Shown: positions 18,451-27,476 of the stretch, one piece after another
Position numbering within the stretch: the first letter of the stretch is position 1
Layout: each line of letters opens with the position of its first letter
Made by a program: the position numbers and the translations under genes
Notes under the pieces: generated by a model
Databases searched by the model: none
The model's input: the letters and a program-made list of their open reading frames with translations, nothing else
What the model was told of the DNA's origin: nothing
Source: Bacteroidales bacterium UBA5371
Lineage (GTDB): Bacteria > Bacteroidota > Bacteroidia > Bacteroidales > P3
Assembly (NCBI GenBank): GCA_002407855.1
Contig: DHPF01000012.1
Location: 1 to 64,000 of the forward strand
Length of the DNA: 64,000 bases
Direction of reading: 5' to 3'

Positions 18451-18741
18451 ATGAAAGCAGCATTTATAGCATATAATCAGGCATTTGTTGAAGAAGTGGA
18501 AGATGTTTTAAGGCAGTTATCCATTAGAGGCTTTACTCGTTGGCAAGATATTCAAGGAAGAGGTTCAAAAACAGGAGAACCGCACTTAGGAACTCACGCC
18601 TGGCCGTCCAAGAATATGGCAACACTATGCGTTGTTGATGACTACATAGCACCAATTCTGAAAAAAATGATTCAAGCCTTAGACCATTCAGCTCCCAATC
18701 AAGGATTAAGAGTATTCTTTTGGGATGTTGTAGATGTTTAA
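18451..18741 (+). CDS. Small PII-like protein at the end of the RND operon
   Basis: This 96-residue soluble protein starts 21 bases after the pump gene and is almost certainly in the same operon. Its pattern (strand KAAFIAYNQ, helix VEEVEDVLRQLSIRGFTRW, a loop with GRGSKTGEPHLGTHAWP, strand TLCVVDD, helix, strand LRVFFWDVVDV) resembles the alpha-beta fold of PII and related small trimeric regulators. The His and Trp in the loop could bind metal or ligand. Proteins of this kind next to RND pumps are sometimes listed as PII-like or DUF3240-like; the assignment is tentative and no ligand is known. Apparent transcript end: hairpin at 18855-18892. Confidence 0.7.
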   Translation: MKAAFIAYNQAFVEEVEDVLRQLSIRGFTRWQDIQGRGSKTGEPHLGTHAWPSKNMATLCVVDDYIAPILKKMIQALDHSAPNQGLRVFFWDVVDV

Positions 18742-18758
18742 TTTTAAAACACCAAAAT

Positions 18759-18842
18759 AACTCTTGAAGATAATTTTTTATCTCTTGATTTTAAAAAATT
18801 AGAATCAAAAGATAATTTTACAGAATAAAGAGTAGTTTTATT
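18759..18842. repeat. 21-bp intergenic repeat array (four units)
   Basis: Units begin at 18759, 18780, 18801 and 18822. Units one and two carry CTCTTGA words, units three and four the reverse AATCAAAAGATAA and related words. It lies between convergent genes, just ahead of two terminator hairpins. Confidence 0.8.
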
Positions 18843-18854
18843 CTATCAATAAAG

Positions 18855-18892
18855 AAGAGTTTGTTTACGCAAAAATAAATGAACTCTTTTTA
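18855..18892 (+). terminator. Terminator of the efflux operon
   Basis: A hairpin with arms AAGAGTTTGTTTA (18855-18867) and TAAATGAACTCTT (18876-18888), 13 pairs including two G-T, is followed by TTT on the plus strand. It fits the 3' end of the RND operon. Confidence 0.65.
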
Positions 18893-18893
18893 C

Positions 18894-18935
18894 AAATAAA
18901 GGAAGTTTAATTTGATTTAAACTTCCTTTATTTTT
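18894..18935. terminator. Bidirectional terminator between convergent units
   Basis: A perfect 17-bp inverted repeat has arms at 18894-18910 and 18917-18933 around a 6-base loop, with GGAAG/CTTCC in the stem and T-runs in both readings. It can stop the efflux operon and the minus-strand gene at 18970. Confidence 0.8.
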
Positions 18936-18969
18936 GGATTATTCCTTTGCTAATAAAATAGAAATGTAT

Positions 18970-19737
18970 TTATTCTTTTTTCTTTTTGAATACAGAAGTA
19001 ATCCTTTTCCAGAAAGACTTCTTCTCTTTTTCTGGTTCTTTAATTTCTGCAATTAGATTTTCATTACTCTCTTGTGTAGCCTGTTTTATTTCCTCTGTTT
19101 TAGGCTTTGAATTATCTATATTTTCTATTTCTTCAATCTTTTCTTCCACTACTTGTTCTTCTTGTTTGTCTAAGGTAACATCTTCTGTTAGATATTCTTT
19201 CTCAACCTCAAAGAAATTAGGACGAGATTCAGGTTTGAGTATCACAAGTGAGTTAAGAATGTTTTGAACTTGCTTTCTCGACTCAGGAGTATCATCAGAA
19301 TAATAGTCTATAACATATGTATAGCCGTTGTCTTCAATACCATAAAAGCCTCCTCTGAAATAATCCATCAAGAAGCTATTGGTGTATTCCACAAACTTGC
19401 CTTTATATTTACCAGCCTTACCATCTTTGACCTTTTCTATAAGCATATACTCAAATTTTGGTTTAAGACTTTTCTCTGATGCCTCATTAATTATTGCGGC
19501 TTCAAGATTCATTGCTTGTTTTATGCAGTTTAGAGTAACATGGTTCTCGTTTTTCTCATTATAAAGTACTATTTTAAACCCATACATCTTTTTCTCGGTC
19601 TTTTTAACGAGCCAATCCTCAGGTGCTCTTAAACCAATATTTTCTATCTCTACCTTTAATCTTTTGTTTTGTGAGAATGCTGTATTTGTTGATAAACAAA
19701 TAATTATTATGAATACTGCTTGTAATATCTTTTTCAT
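18970..19737 (-). CDS. Exported protein of unknown function with charged C-terminus
   Basis: No family is recognised. The 255-residue product has a signal peptide (AVFIIIICLSTNTAFSQ). A compact domain spans about residues 25-165 (LRAPEDWLVKKTEKKMYGFKIVLYN and later GGFYGIEDNGYTYVIDYYSDD), resembling small stress- or lipid-binding domains in periplasmic proteins. A long Glu-rich linker follows from 175 to 235, and the end is strongly basic (WKRITSVFKKKKE). It has its own promoter box at 19770-19777 and ends at the bidirectional hairpin at 18894-18935, so it is probably monocistronic. Confidence 0.65.
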   Translation of the reverse strand: MKKILQAVFIIIICLSTNTAFSQNKRLKVEIENIGLRAPEDWLVKKTEKKMYGFKIVLYNEKNENHVTLNCIKQAMNLEAAIINEASEKSLKPKFEYMLIEKVKDGKAGKYKGKFVEYTNSFLMDYFRGGFYGIEDNGYTYVIDYYSDDTPESRKQVQNILNSLVILKPESRPNFFEVEKEYLTEDVTLDKQEEQVVEEKIEEIENIDNSKPKTEEIKQATQESNENLIAEIKEPEKEKKSFWKRITSVFKKKKE

Positions 19738-19769
19738 ATATATGATGAATTTTTACTTAGTTGCGAGTG

Positions 19770-19777
19770 CAAATATA
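19770..19777 (-). promoter_or_regulatory. -7 box for the exported protein gene
   Basis: Minus-strand TATATTTG lies 32 bases upstream of the start at 19737. It is divergent from the DUF349 gene promoter at 19810 with no repeat array between them. Confidence 0.5.
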
Positions 19778-19809
19778 CTATAAATAATTTGTTTAAAAGA
19801 AAAATTTAG

Positions 19810-19817
19810 TAATTTTG
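19810..19817 (+). promoter_or_regulatory. -7 box for the DUF349 gene
   Basis: TAATTTTG is followed by CACCCTTG and implies a leader of about 95 bases before the ATG at 19917. No clear regulatory fold was recognised in that leader. Confidence 0.5.
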
Positions 19818-19916
19818 CACCCTTGTATTCTCATTTGAATATAGAAAACATTAATTAAAATCTTTTCCGAATTCTATTTGTATAGTAAATAGAAGGGATT
19901 CTAACAAATTAATAAT

Positions 19917-21866
19917 ATGGATATCCAAAATCAAGAAACTGTTAATCCAGTTGAAGAAGTTAAAGAGGAGCTAAATGCTGAAATTAAAGTAGAAGAAAAA
20001 GAAGCAGAAGTTAAAGAAATAGCTCCAAAACCAGAAGTTAAAGAAGAAATAAAGCCTACTGCTGAGGACTATTCTGCGGAGATTCTTTCTGCGGAAAGTG
20101 ATGAAGAGTTGGAAAGCGAAAGCCACGACTCTATTGAAGAGCTCACTACTCATTATTCTAAGATGACTCGTCAAGAATTATTGAAAGAAATGGAAGAGTT
20201 GTCTAATTCCGAAGACTTTGAGGCTTTGAAGATGCGTTCTAATTTAATTAGGAATGCTTTTAAAAACCTAACCAATCAAGAGAATAAGAGATTGAAGGAT
20301 GAGTTTTTGGCAGATGGTTCTCTTGAAGCCGACTTTAAACCTGAGGAAGATACTCTTGAAATAGAGTTTAATAAGTATTATTCAATTTATAAGGACAAAA
20401 GACAGGCTTATCTTGATATGCAAGAGAAGATAAAGCAGGATAATGTTGTTAAAAAGAACGAAATATTAGAAGAGTTAAAGGTTTTACTTGATTCTGAAGA
20501 AAGTCTAAAAGATATTTACGATAAGTTTAATTCCATTCAAGACAAATGGAAGGCCATTGGTCAAGTTCCGAGAACAGAAGTAAATGCCTTATGGCAGAAT
20601 TATCATTTCTTAATAGAGAAGTTTTACGATAAGGTTAAAATTAATCGTGAGCTAAGAGATTTAGACCTCAAACGTAATCTTGATGCTAAGATAGAACTTT
20701 GCGAAAAGGTTGAAGGTTTAATTTTGGAGACCTCAATAAATAAATCGTTTAAAGCTCTTCAAGAATATCATCAAAAGTGGAAAGAGATAGGTAGTGTTCC
20801 GATGGATAAGAATGAAGAAATCTGGGAGCGGTTTAAAACAGCTTCTGACCAAATTAACAAACGTCGTCAAGATCATTACGAAACAATTAGGGTAGAACTT
20901 GAAAATAACCTTTTGGCTAAGTCTGCCTTGTGTGATAAAGCAGAAGAGGTATTGAAGAGAGAGCATACTACAACTATGCAATGGAATCAATCCACAATAG
21001 AACTAAATGATATGCTTAAATTGTGGAAATCTATTGGTCAGGTGCCTCAAAAGGAAAATGAAGCTATTTGGACTCGTTTCAAATCCTCATTAGATACTTT
21101 CTTTGCTGCAAAAAAGGTAGTTTTTGATAAGATGAAAGAGGAGCAGGATTTGAATTATAATAAGAAGATAGAGATTTGTCTTAAAGCCGAAGCAATTGCT
21201 CAAAGAGATGATTGGAAGAAAGCAACAGCAGAACTTTTACAACTTCAAAAGGATTGGAAGGAGATTGGTTATATTCAAAAGAAGCTATCCGATAAGGTCT
21301 GGTTGCGTTTTCGTTCTGCTTGCGATACTTTCTTTGCAAACAAATCAGCATTCTTTGCATCTTCTCGTGAAAGCGAAGCAGAGAATTTAGTAAAGAAAGA
21401 AACTTTAATTAAGGCTGTTAAAGAGTTTCAATTTGGAGATAATAAAGAAGATAACCTTTCTGCAATTAAAGAATTTCAAAAGCAATGGTCAGAGATAGGT
21501 TATGTTGCAGTAAGTGAAAAGGAACGTTTGCAAAAGGAGTTTCGTTCTGCCATAAATGCTCATTTTGAGAAATTGCAGATTGATGCAAGAGAGTTTCAGT
21601 TAAGTTCCTTCAAAGATAGAGTTTTAAACAGCAATGATGATAGGGCTGTATCTAAAGAAAAAAGGTTTTTACAGGATAAGATACAGAAACTAAAAGATGA
21701 TTTAAATCTTTGGGAGAATAATCTTGGCTTCTTGGCTTCTTCTAAACAGGCCGATATCTTAAAGGCAGAGTTTGAAAAGAAGATGGAACACGCAAGAAAA
21801 GAAATTGCATTAGAGGAAGCTAAATTGAAGGTTTTGATTGATTCTTCAAAGAAGGAAGAAAAATAA
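19917..21866 (+). CDS. DUF349 repeat protein
   Basis: This predicted cytoplasmic protein has 649 residues. After an acidic, low-complexity N-terminus (residues 1-75), it carries about five DUF349 repeats of roughly 70 residues. Each has a core like WKAIGQVPRTEVNALW (about 209), WKEIGSVPMDKNEEIW (about 285), WKSIGQVPQKENEAIW (about 367), WKEIGYIQKKLSDKVW (about 443) and WSEIGYVAVSEKERLQ (about 522). The C-terminus is a coiled coil. DUF349 proteins are common in Bacteroidota and their role is not established. It lies just upstream of rpmE2 but has a separate promoter before that gene. Confidence 0.85.
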   Translation: MDIQNQETVNPVEEVKEELNAEIKVEEKEAEVKEIAPKPEVKEEIKPTAEDYSAEILSAESDEELESESHDSIEELTTHYSKMTRQELLKEMEELSNSEDFEALKMRSNLIRNAFKNLTNQENKRLKDEFLADGSLEADFKPEEDTLEIEFNKYYSIYKDKRQAYLDMQEKIKQDNVVKKNEILEELKVLLDSEESLKDIYDKFNSIQDKWKAIGQVPRTEVNALWQNYHFLIEKFYDKVKINRELRDLDLKRNLDAKIELCEKVEGLILETSINKSFKALQEYHQKWKEIGSVPMDKNEEIWERFKTASDQINKRRQDHYETIRVELENNLLAKSALCDKAEEVLKREHTTTMQWNQSTIELNDMLKLWKSIGQVPQKENEAIWTRFKSSLDTFFAAKKVVFDKMKEEQDLNYNKKIEICLKAEAIAQRDDWKKATAELLQLQKDWKEIGYIQKKLSDKVWLRFRSACDTFFANKSAFFASSRESEAENLVKKETLIKAVKEFQFGDNKEDNLSAIKEFQKQWSEIGYVAVSEKERLQKEFRSAINAHFEKLQIDAREFQLSSFKDRVLNSNDDRAVSKEKRFLQDKIQKLKDDLNLWENNLGFLASSKQADILKAEFEKKMEHARKEIALEEAKLKVLIDSSKKEEK

Positions 21867-21903
21867 AAACAAATAAATTTATTCTAATTAAAAAAAATAA
21901 TCC

Positions 21904-21911
21904 TATCTTTG
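21904..21911 (+). promoter_or_regulatory. -7 box for rpmE2
   Basis: TATCTTTG is followed by CACGC and implies a leader of about 68 bases before the ATG at 21984. The leader contains a TCCGTTTATG...ATAAACGGCA-type inverted pair (about 21942-21970) that could form a hairpin, perhaps for autogenous control of the ribosomal protein. Confidence 0.55.
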
Positions 21912-21983
21912 CACGCTTAAATGAATTAAATTAATTAACAAATCCGTTTATGTTAATGGATAAACGGCAAATACATAAGATAT

Positions 21984-22241
21984 ATGAAAAAAAACATTCA
22001 CCCAACAAATTATCGTCTTTGTGCATTCAAGGATATGTCCAATGACGAAGTATTTATTACAAAATCTTGTGCTAATTCAAAAGAAGAAATAGAAATTGAT
22101 GGAGTTAAATATCCTTTAATTAAGATGGAAATTTCCAATACTTCACATCCTTTCTTCACAGGAAAAGTTAAACTTGTGGACACTGCTGGACGTGTTGATA
22201 AGTTTATGAATAAGTACAAAAACCGTAAAGAAAACAAATAA
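21984..22241 (+). CDS. rpmE2: 50S ribosomal protein L31, type B
   Basis: This is an 85-residue large-subunit ribosomal protein. KKNIHPTNYRLCAFKDMS at the N-terminus and SHPFFTGKVKLVDTAGRVDKF in the second half are diagnostic of L31. It lacks the paired zinc cysteines of the classic type A form, so it is the zinc-free type B. It has its own promoter and a strong terminator, forming a single-gene unit. Confidence 0.95.
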   Translation: MKKNIHPTNYRLCAFKDMSNDEVFITKSCANSKEEIEIDGVKYPLIKMEISNTSHPFFTGKVKLVDTAGRVDKFMNKYKNRKENK

Positions 22242-22263
22242 ATACATATAATTAAGTATTGCT

Positions 22264-22295
22264 AAAAGTCCAGTCAATTTTGATTGGACTTTTTT
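22264..22295 (+). terminator. Intrinsic terminator of rpmE2
   Basis: The hairpin arms AAGTCCAGTC and GATTGGACTT (ten pairs, one G-T) enclose a 6-base loop and are followed directly by TTTTTG. It is the clearest rho-independent terminator in the window. Confidence 0.9.
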
Positions 22296-22344
22296 GTTGT
22301 AAAATAAATTTTAGATAAATGCTTATTTTTTGAAACAAAATGTG

Positions 22345-22352
22345 TACATTTG
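22345..22352 (+). promoter_or_regulatory. -7 box for the GlmU-like gene and lon
   Basis: TACATTTG lies 36 bases before the ATG at 22389. It probably serves the two-gene unit ending with lon. Confidence 0.5.
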
Positions 22353-22388
22353 CGTTGTATTAATAATAATTTCAAATACATTTTCATT

Positions 22389-23570
22389 ATGAGCTACATT
22401 CTATTTGACGACGTTTCAAGAAAAGCATTAAAACCATTTACTTACATTAGACCTGTTTGCGATATTAGAATAGGGATTTTAACAATTAGAGAAAAATGGG
22501 AAAAGTATTTAGGTGAGAAAACTTCAACCTTAACTGAGGAATACCTTTCAACAAAGTTTCCAATTGAATTCACCGATTCTATGATTTTGATTAATGGGTC
22601 TGTATGTCCTACACCAAAATTAGTTGATATAATAAAGAATTTAGAATTAAACCAAGTAGTTATTTGCAATGATTTTATTATTGCTATGCATAAGTCAAAA
22701 GAAGGCTTTATTTCAGAGACTGAGGATACCGACAAGATAGAAGTTCCACAAGACTTTATCAAATTAAATAATATTTGGGATATATATGTTCTTAATGATA
22801 GAGCAATAAGAGAAGATTTTGAATTAATAACAAAGAATCGTCAGAGTAAACCTCTTAGCTCAACTAATAGAGTGATTGGAATTGAAAATATATTCGTTGA
22901 AGAGGGTGCAAAGATAGAATGTGCTTCTTTAAATTCAACAGAAGGACCAATTTATATCGGTAATAATGCAGAAATAATGGAAGGAAGCGTTGTTAGAGGT
23001 CCTTTTGCAATGTGTGATAATGCGGTATTAAAATTAAATGCTAAGATATACGGAGCAACAACATTAGGACCTTATGCAAAGGTGGGTGGAGAATTAGCCA
23101 ATGTTGTCATTTTTGGCTATTCAAATAAAGCTCATGATGGATTTATCGGACATTCTGTCATAGGGGAATGGTGTAATATTGGAGCTGATACTAACGCCTC
23201 AAACTTAAAGAATACATATGAAGAGGTAAGGATTTGGGATATTGAAAAAAATACTTTTGTATCAACAGGACAGACTTTCTGTGGTACATTTTTTGGAGAC
23301 CATTCTAAGTGTGGAATTAATGTAATGTTTAACACAGGTACAGTGGTTGGATTAAGCTCCAATATATTTGGAGCAGGATACCAAAGAAATTTTATTCCAT
23401 CTTTTGCTTGGGGAGGAACCAACGTTGGCTTGAAACTTTATGATTTGGATAAAGCCCTTGAAGTTGCAGATAGAATGATGGAACGAAGAGAAATGGTTAT
23501 GAGTCAAGAAGATAAAAATATACTGTCGCATGTGTTCAACTTAACTTTTAAAAATAAGAAGCTAAGATAA
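22389..23570 (+). CDS. GlmU-like putative sugar nucleotidyltransferase with left-handed beta-helix
   Basis: This 393-residue protein is of the GlmU-like type found in Bacteroidota (NTP_transf_4 domain). The N-terminus SYILFDDVSRKALKPFTYIRPVCDIRIGI is characteristic. The second half is a hexapeptide-repeat left-handed beta-helix (IGNNAEIMEGSVVRGPFAMCDNAVLK, about 205-310), as in acyltransferases. The classic GlmU loop GxGTRM is absent, so a normal uridylyltransferase is not demonstrated. A longer reading from TTG at 22350 overlaps the promoter box and was rejected. It is followed by lon after one base, so translation may be coupled. Confidence 0.8.
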   Translation: MSYILFDDVSRKALKPFTYIRPVCDIRIGILTIREKWEKYLGEKTSTLTEEYLSTKFPIEFTDSMILINGSVCPTPKLVDIIKNLELNQVVICNDFIIAMHKSKEGFISETEDTDKIEVPQDFIKLNNIWDIYVLNDRAIREDFELITKNRQSKPLSSTNRVIGIENIFVEEGAKIECASLNSTEGPIYIGNNAEIMEGSVVRGPFAMCDNAVLKLNAKIYGATTLGPYAKVGGELANVVIFGYSNKAHDGFIGHSVIGEWCNIGADTNASNLKNTYEEVRIWDIEKNTFVSTGQTFCGTFFGDHSKCGINVMFNTGTVVGLSSNIFGAGYQRNFIPSFAWGGTNVGLKLYDLDKALEVADRMMERREMVMSQEDKNILSHVFNLTFKNKKLR

Positions 23571-23571
23571 T

Positions 23572-25995
23572 ATGTTTGACCAAAAAATGATTGAATTCTC
23601 AAAATTGATTGCAGGGGAGCCTGAATTCATTCCTTTATTAACCGAAGATGATGCAATAAATTTTGGCATTAATGAACTACCTTCTGATTTGCCTATTTTA
23701 CCTTTAAGAGGTAATGTTTTCTTTCCAAGTGTTGTAATGCCTATTACTGCTGGAAGAGAAAAATCTATAAAACTTATAAAAGAAGCCTACAAAAAAAAAC
23801 TAATAATAGGAGTCGTTGCACAAAAGAATGATGTAGATGACCCGGATATAGATGATTTGTACAAAGTAGGAACTGTTGCTCGTATTGTCAGAACATTAAA
23901 TATGCCTGATGGAACAACAATGGTGATAATACAGGGCTTAGATAGATTTCGTTTAGAATCATTAATACAAACGGAAAATTATTGGCTTGGCAAGGTAAGC
24001 CCTAATACCGATGATGCAAAAGAAATCCCTAAAAATGCAACAGCATTAGTTGCAGCAATGAAAGATATTTACTTAAAGCTAATCAAACTAACTCCTAATT
24101 TACCTACCGATTTAACCTTTGCAATACAAAATATTGAAAATCCTTATTTCTTACTAAATTATATTTCTGCTCATTTAGATATTCCTCTTGATGAGAAGCA
24201 AAAAATTTTAGAAATAAACGATTTTACAAGAAGAACAACTAAGGTGCTTGCTATTCTTAGCAAAGAAATCCAAATGCAAGAAGTAAAGATGCAGATACAA
24301 AAGAAAGTATCCACAGACTTAGATAAGCAGCAAAGAGATTTCTTCCTCAATCAACAATTAAAAACTATTCAAGAAGAACTGGGAGGCTCTCCAACCGAAC
24401 AGGCAATTGATGAACTGACGGCAAAGGCTAAAGGAAAGCATTGGAGTAATGAAACAGAAGAAGTCTTTAAAAAAGAACTTTCAAAATTAGAAAGAATGCA
24501 TAGTAGTTCACCTGATTATTCTGTTCAGTTGAATTACTTGAACTTTATGGTAGATCTTCCTTGGCACGATTACACAAAAGATAATTTTGATTTATTTAAA
24601 GCAAAAAAAGTTTTAGATACAGACCATTATGGATTGGAAAAAGTTAAGGAAAGGATAATTGAATACCTTGCAGTATTGAAGTTAAAAGGTGATATGCGTT
24701 CTCCAATACTTTGCCTTGTTGGTCCTCCTGGTGTGGGTAAGACATCATTAGGTAAATCAATAGCAAAAGCCATTGGAAGAAAATACATACGTATGGCATT
24801 AGGAGGATTAAATGATGAGAGTGAGATTCGTGGACACAGAAAAACTTATATTGGAGCTATGCCAGGGAGAATACTTAAATCCATTAATAAAGCTCAGTCC
24901 TCTAATCCTGTATTCGTACTTGATGAAATAGATAAGGTTTCTGGAATGACAGTTAATGGAGATCCTTCGGCAGCAATGTTAGAAGTATTAGACCCAGAGC
25001 AAAATACAGCCTTTCATGATAATTACCTTGATATAGATTATGACCTTTCGAGAGTGATGTTTTTGGCAACAGCAAACACACTTAATACCATTCAACCAGC
25101 ATTAATAGATAGGATGGAGGTAATTAATATTCCAGGATATATTTTTGAAGAAAAGATAGAAATAGCCAAAAGACACTTAATTCCAAAGCAAATAAAAGAA
25201 CATGGAATGAAGAAAAGTCAATTGACAATTTCTGACCAGGTGCTTTCAAGAGTAATAAATGAATACACAAGAGAGTCAGGCGTTCGTCAATTAGAAAAGA
25301 TGATTGCCAAGATTGTAAGATACCGTGCCGTTCAATTAGCAAAAGAAGAAGCATATTCAAAAACCATAAAACCAGAAGAGTTAGAAAAAATATTAGGACT
25401 TCCAACCTCCGACCACGATATGCACTTAGAAGAAGACTCAATAGGAGTTGTTACAGGCCTCGCTTGGACACAGGTTGGAGGAGAAATTCTATTTATAGAA
25501 GCATCTACAAGTAAGGGTAAAGGAACTTTATCTCTTACAGGAAACTTAGGCGATGTTATGAAAGAATCTGCCACATTGGCATACGAATACCTAAAAGCTA
25601 ATTCCGATAAGTTAGGCATTGAATCAACAAAATTTGAAGAAGTAAACCTACATATTCATGTTCCAGAAGGAGCAACGCCAAAAGATGGACCATCAGCAGG
25701 AATTACAATGTTTACAGCTATGGTTAGCATATTTACACAAAGAAAGGTTAAATCCAATTATGCAATGACAGGCGAAATAACCCTTAGAGGAAAAGTGCTT
25801 CCTGTTGGTGGCATAAAAGAAAAAATACTTGCAGCCAAGCGTTCAAACATAACCGATATAATTCTTTCAGAACAAAACCGCAGAGATATAGAAGATATTT
25901 CAAAAGAATACTTAGAGAATTTAGAATTTCACTACGTTAAGAATATGATTGAAATCCCTGAATTAGTTCTTTGGAAAGATACCATAGCAATCTAA
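23572..25995 (+). CDS. lon: ATP-dependent protease Lon
   Basis: This is a cytoplasmic AAA+ serine-lysine protease of 807 residues. Order: N-terminal LON substrate domain (LPILPLRGNVFFPSVVMPI near 38-56), helical segment, AAA+ module with Walker A GPPGVGKT starting at about 384 and Walker B VFVLDEIDK, then the proteolytic domain. The catalytic serine is in DGPSAG at about Ser708, and the paired lysine is in PVGGIKEK near 749-751. It is slightly longer at the N-terminus than E. coli Lon, as usual in Bacteroidota. It starts one base after the GlmU-like stop codon. Confidence 0.96.
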   Translation: MFDQKMIEFSKLIAGEPEFIPLLTEDDAINFGINELPSDLPILPLRGNVFFPSVVMPITAGREKSIKLIKEAYKKKLIIGVVAQKNDVDDPDIDDLYKVGTVARIVRTLNMPDGTTMVIIQGLDRFRLESLIQTENYWLGKVSPNTDDAKEIPKNATALVAAMKDIYLKLIKLTPNLPTDLTFAIQNIENPYFLLNYISAHLDIPLDEKQKILEINDFTRRTTKVLAILSKEIQMQEVKMQIQKKVSTDLDKQQRDFFLNQQLKTIQEELGGSPTEQAIDELTAKAKGKHWSNETEEVFKKELSKLERMHSSSPDYSVQLNYLNFMVDLPWHDYTKDNFDLFKAKKVLDTDHYGLEKVKERIIEYLAVLKLKGDMRSPILCLVGPPGVGKTSLGKSIAKAIGRKYIRMALGGLNDESEIRGHRKTYIGAMPGRILKSINKAQSSNPVFVLDEIDKVSGMTVNGDPSAAMLEVLDPEQNTAFHDNYLDIDYDLSRVMFLATANTLNTIQPALIDRMEVINIPGYIFEEKIEIAKRHLIPKQIKEHGMKKSQLTISDQVLSRVINEYTRESGVRQLEKMIAKIVRYRAVQLAKEEAYSKTIKPEELEKILGLPTSDHDMHLEEDSIGVVTGLAWTQVGGEILFIEASTSKGKGTLSLTGNLGDVMKESATLAYEYLKANSDKLGIESTKFEEVNLHIHVPEGATPKDGPSAGITMFTAMVSIFTQRKVKSNYAMTGEITLRGKVLPVGGIKEKILAAKRSNITDIILSEQNRRDIEDISKEYLENLEFHYVKNMIEIPELVLWKDTIAI

Positions 25996-26110
25996 AAGCA
26001 TTTAGTCTGACTATTCTTATACTTTAACTTATCCTAAAACACTTCTCCACATATAAAGACATAGAAGAAAACAAATCAAAAATATGTGAGAATATATAAT
26101 AGAAAACATT

Positions 26111-27325
26111 ATGACTATAGAAGAAATACGAAAAGACTTTCCAATACTTTATCAGAAAGTCAATAATAAGCCCTTGATATATTTAGATAATGCAGCAACA
26201 ACTCAAAAACCCATTCAAGTTATTGAGAAAATGAGCAATTATTATCTTAATCTTAATTCCAATGTTCATAGAGGAGTACACACTCTAAGCCAAAAAGCCA
26301 CCAATGAATTTGAACAAGCAAGAATAACACTACAAAACTTCCTTAACGCAAAAGAACATGAAGAAATCATTTTCACAAGAGGCACCACAGAAAGCATAAA
26401 TCTTGTAGCTGCATCGTTTTGTGAGAAATTTGTAAACGAAAACGATGAAATAATTGTCTCGGAAATGGAGCATCATTCCAATATAGTTCCTTGGCAATTA
26501 GCACAAGACAGAAAGCATTTCAAGATAAGAGTTCTTCCATTCAAAGATAATGGAGAATTAGATATAGAAATATTTAAAACCTTACTTAATAGCAAAACCA
26601 AATTAGTAGCACTAACCCATGTTTCTAATGCCTTAGGAACAGTTAATCCAATTAAAGAAATTATAGAATTAGCACACAAAAAAGGAATACCTGTATTGAT
26701 AGATGGAGCACAAGGAGTGCCTCATTTCAAAGTAGATGTTCAAGAATTAGATTGCGACTTCTATGCCTTTTCAGGACATAAACTATATGCTCCAATGGGA
26801 ATAGGAGTACTTTATGGCAAGAGAAAATACTTAGAACAAATGCCTCCATATCACGGAGGAGGAGAGATGATAAAGGAAGTATCATTTGAAGGAACAACCT
26901 TTAATGATTTACCTTATAAGTTTGAAGCAGGAACACCTTCTGTAGCTGATGTATTAGGTCTAAAAGAAGCCATAGACTACGTTAATAGAATAGGTTTCGA
27001 ATTTATAGAAAATCACGAAAACTTCTTAATGGAATACACTACTGAGAGAATTTCAGAGCTAAAAGATGTAATAATATATGGTACACCCAAAAAGAAAGTA
27101 GGCTCCCTTTCTTTCAATCTAAAAGATATTCATCCTTTTGATGTTGGAACACTTTTAGACCAATTAGGCATTGCAATTAGAACAGGGCATCATTGTGCAC
27201 AAACAGTAATGAAGCATTATAATATTGTAGGCACAGCAAGAGTTTCGTTTGGGATTTACACAACAAAAGAGGAGATAGATGAGTTTATTTCCGCACTAAA
27301 AAGAGTTAAAACAATGCTTCTTTAA
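26111..27325 (+). CDS. sufS: Cysteine desulfurase SufS (group II)
   Basis: This PLP enzyme takes sulfur from cysteine for iron-sulfur cluster assembly. It has 404 residues. The PLP lysine is Lys224 in SGHKLYAPMG and the persulfide Cys is Cys362 in RTGHHCAQ. EMEHHSNIVPW near 115-125 and the short loop before the active cysteine place it in the SufS rather than the IscS group. No other suf genes adjoin it in this window, unlike the complete suf operons of many relatives. A 115-bp gap separates it from lon, without a visible terminator. Confidence 0.93.
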   Translation: MTIEEIRKDFPILYQKVNNKPLIYLDNAATTQKPIQVIEKMSNYYLNLNSNVHRGVHTLSQKATNEFEQARITLQNFLNAKEHEEIIFTRGTTESINLVAASFCEKFVNENDEIIVSEMEHHSNIVPWQLAQDRKHFKIRVLPFKDNGELDIEIFKTLLNSKTKLVALTHVSNALGTVNPIKEIIELAHKKGIPVLIDGAQGVPHFKVDVQELDCDFYAFSGHKLYAPMGIGVLYGKRKYLEQMPPYHGGGEMIKEVSFEGTTFNDLPYKFEAGTPSVADVLGLKEAIDYVNRIGFEFIENHENFLMEYTTERISELKDVIIYGTPKKKVGSLSFNLKDIHPFDVGTLLDQLGIAIRTGHHCAQTVMKHYNIVGTARVSFGIYTTKEEIDEFISALKRVKTMLL

Positions 27326-27335
27326 GCTAATTTAT

Positions 27336-27419
27336 TAACTCTTGATTCTATTTTAATGAAACTTGATTTTAATTTACTGAAACTTGATTCTAATTAATTA
27401 TCTCTTGATTCTAATTTTA
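27336..27419. repeat. 21-bp intergenic repeat array (four units)
   Basis: Units begin at 27336, 27357, 27378 and 27399. All run in the same direction with cores CTCTTGATTCTA or ACTTGATTTTAA. The array lies between sufS and the next plus-strand gene. Confidence 0.85.
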
Positions 27420-27476
27420 TATCTTCCATAATACTTTATAATTTTCATGATATAGATTTATTTACACATTAATTAT

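Noticed and set aside
22350..22388. Longer start (TTG at 22350) for the GlmU-like gene
   Set aside because: It overlaps the -7 box at 22345-22352; the protein family begins at the ATG at 22389.
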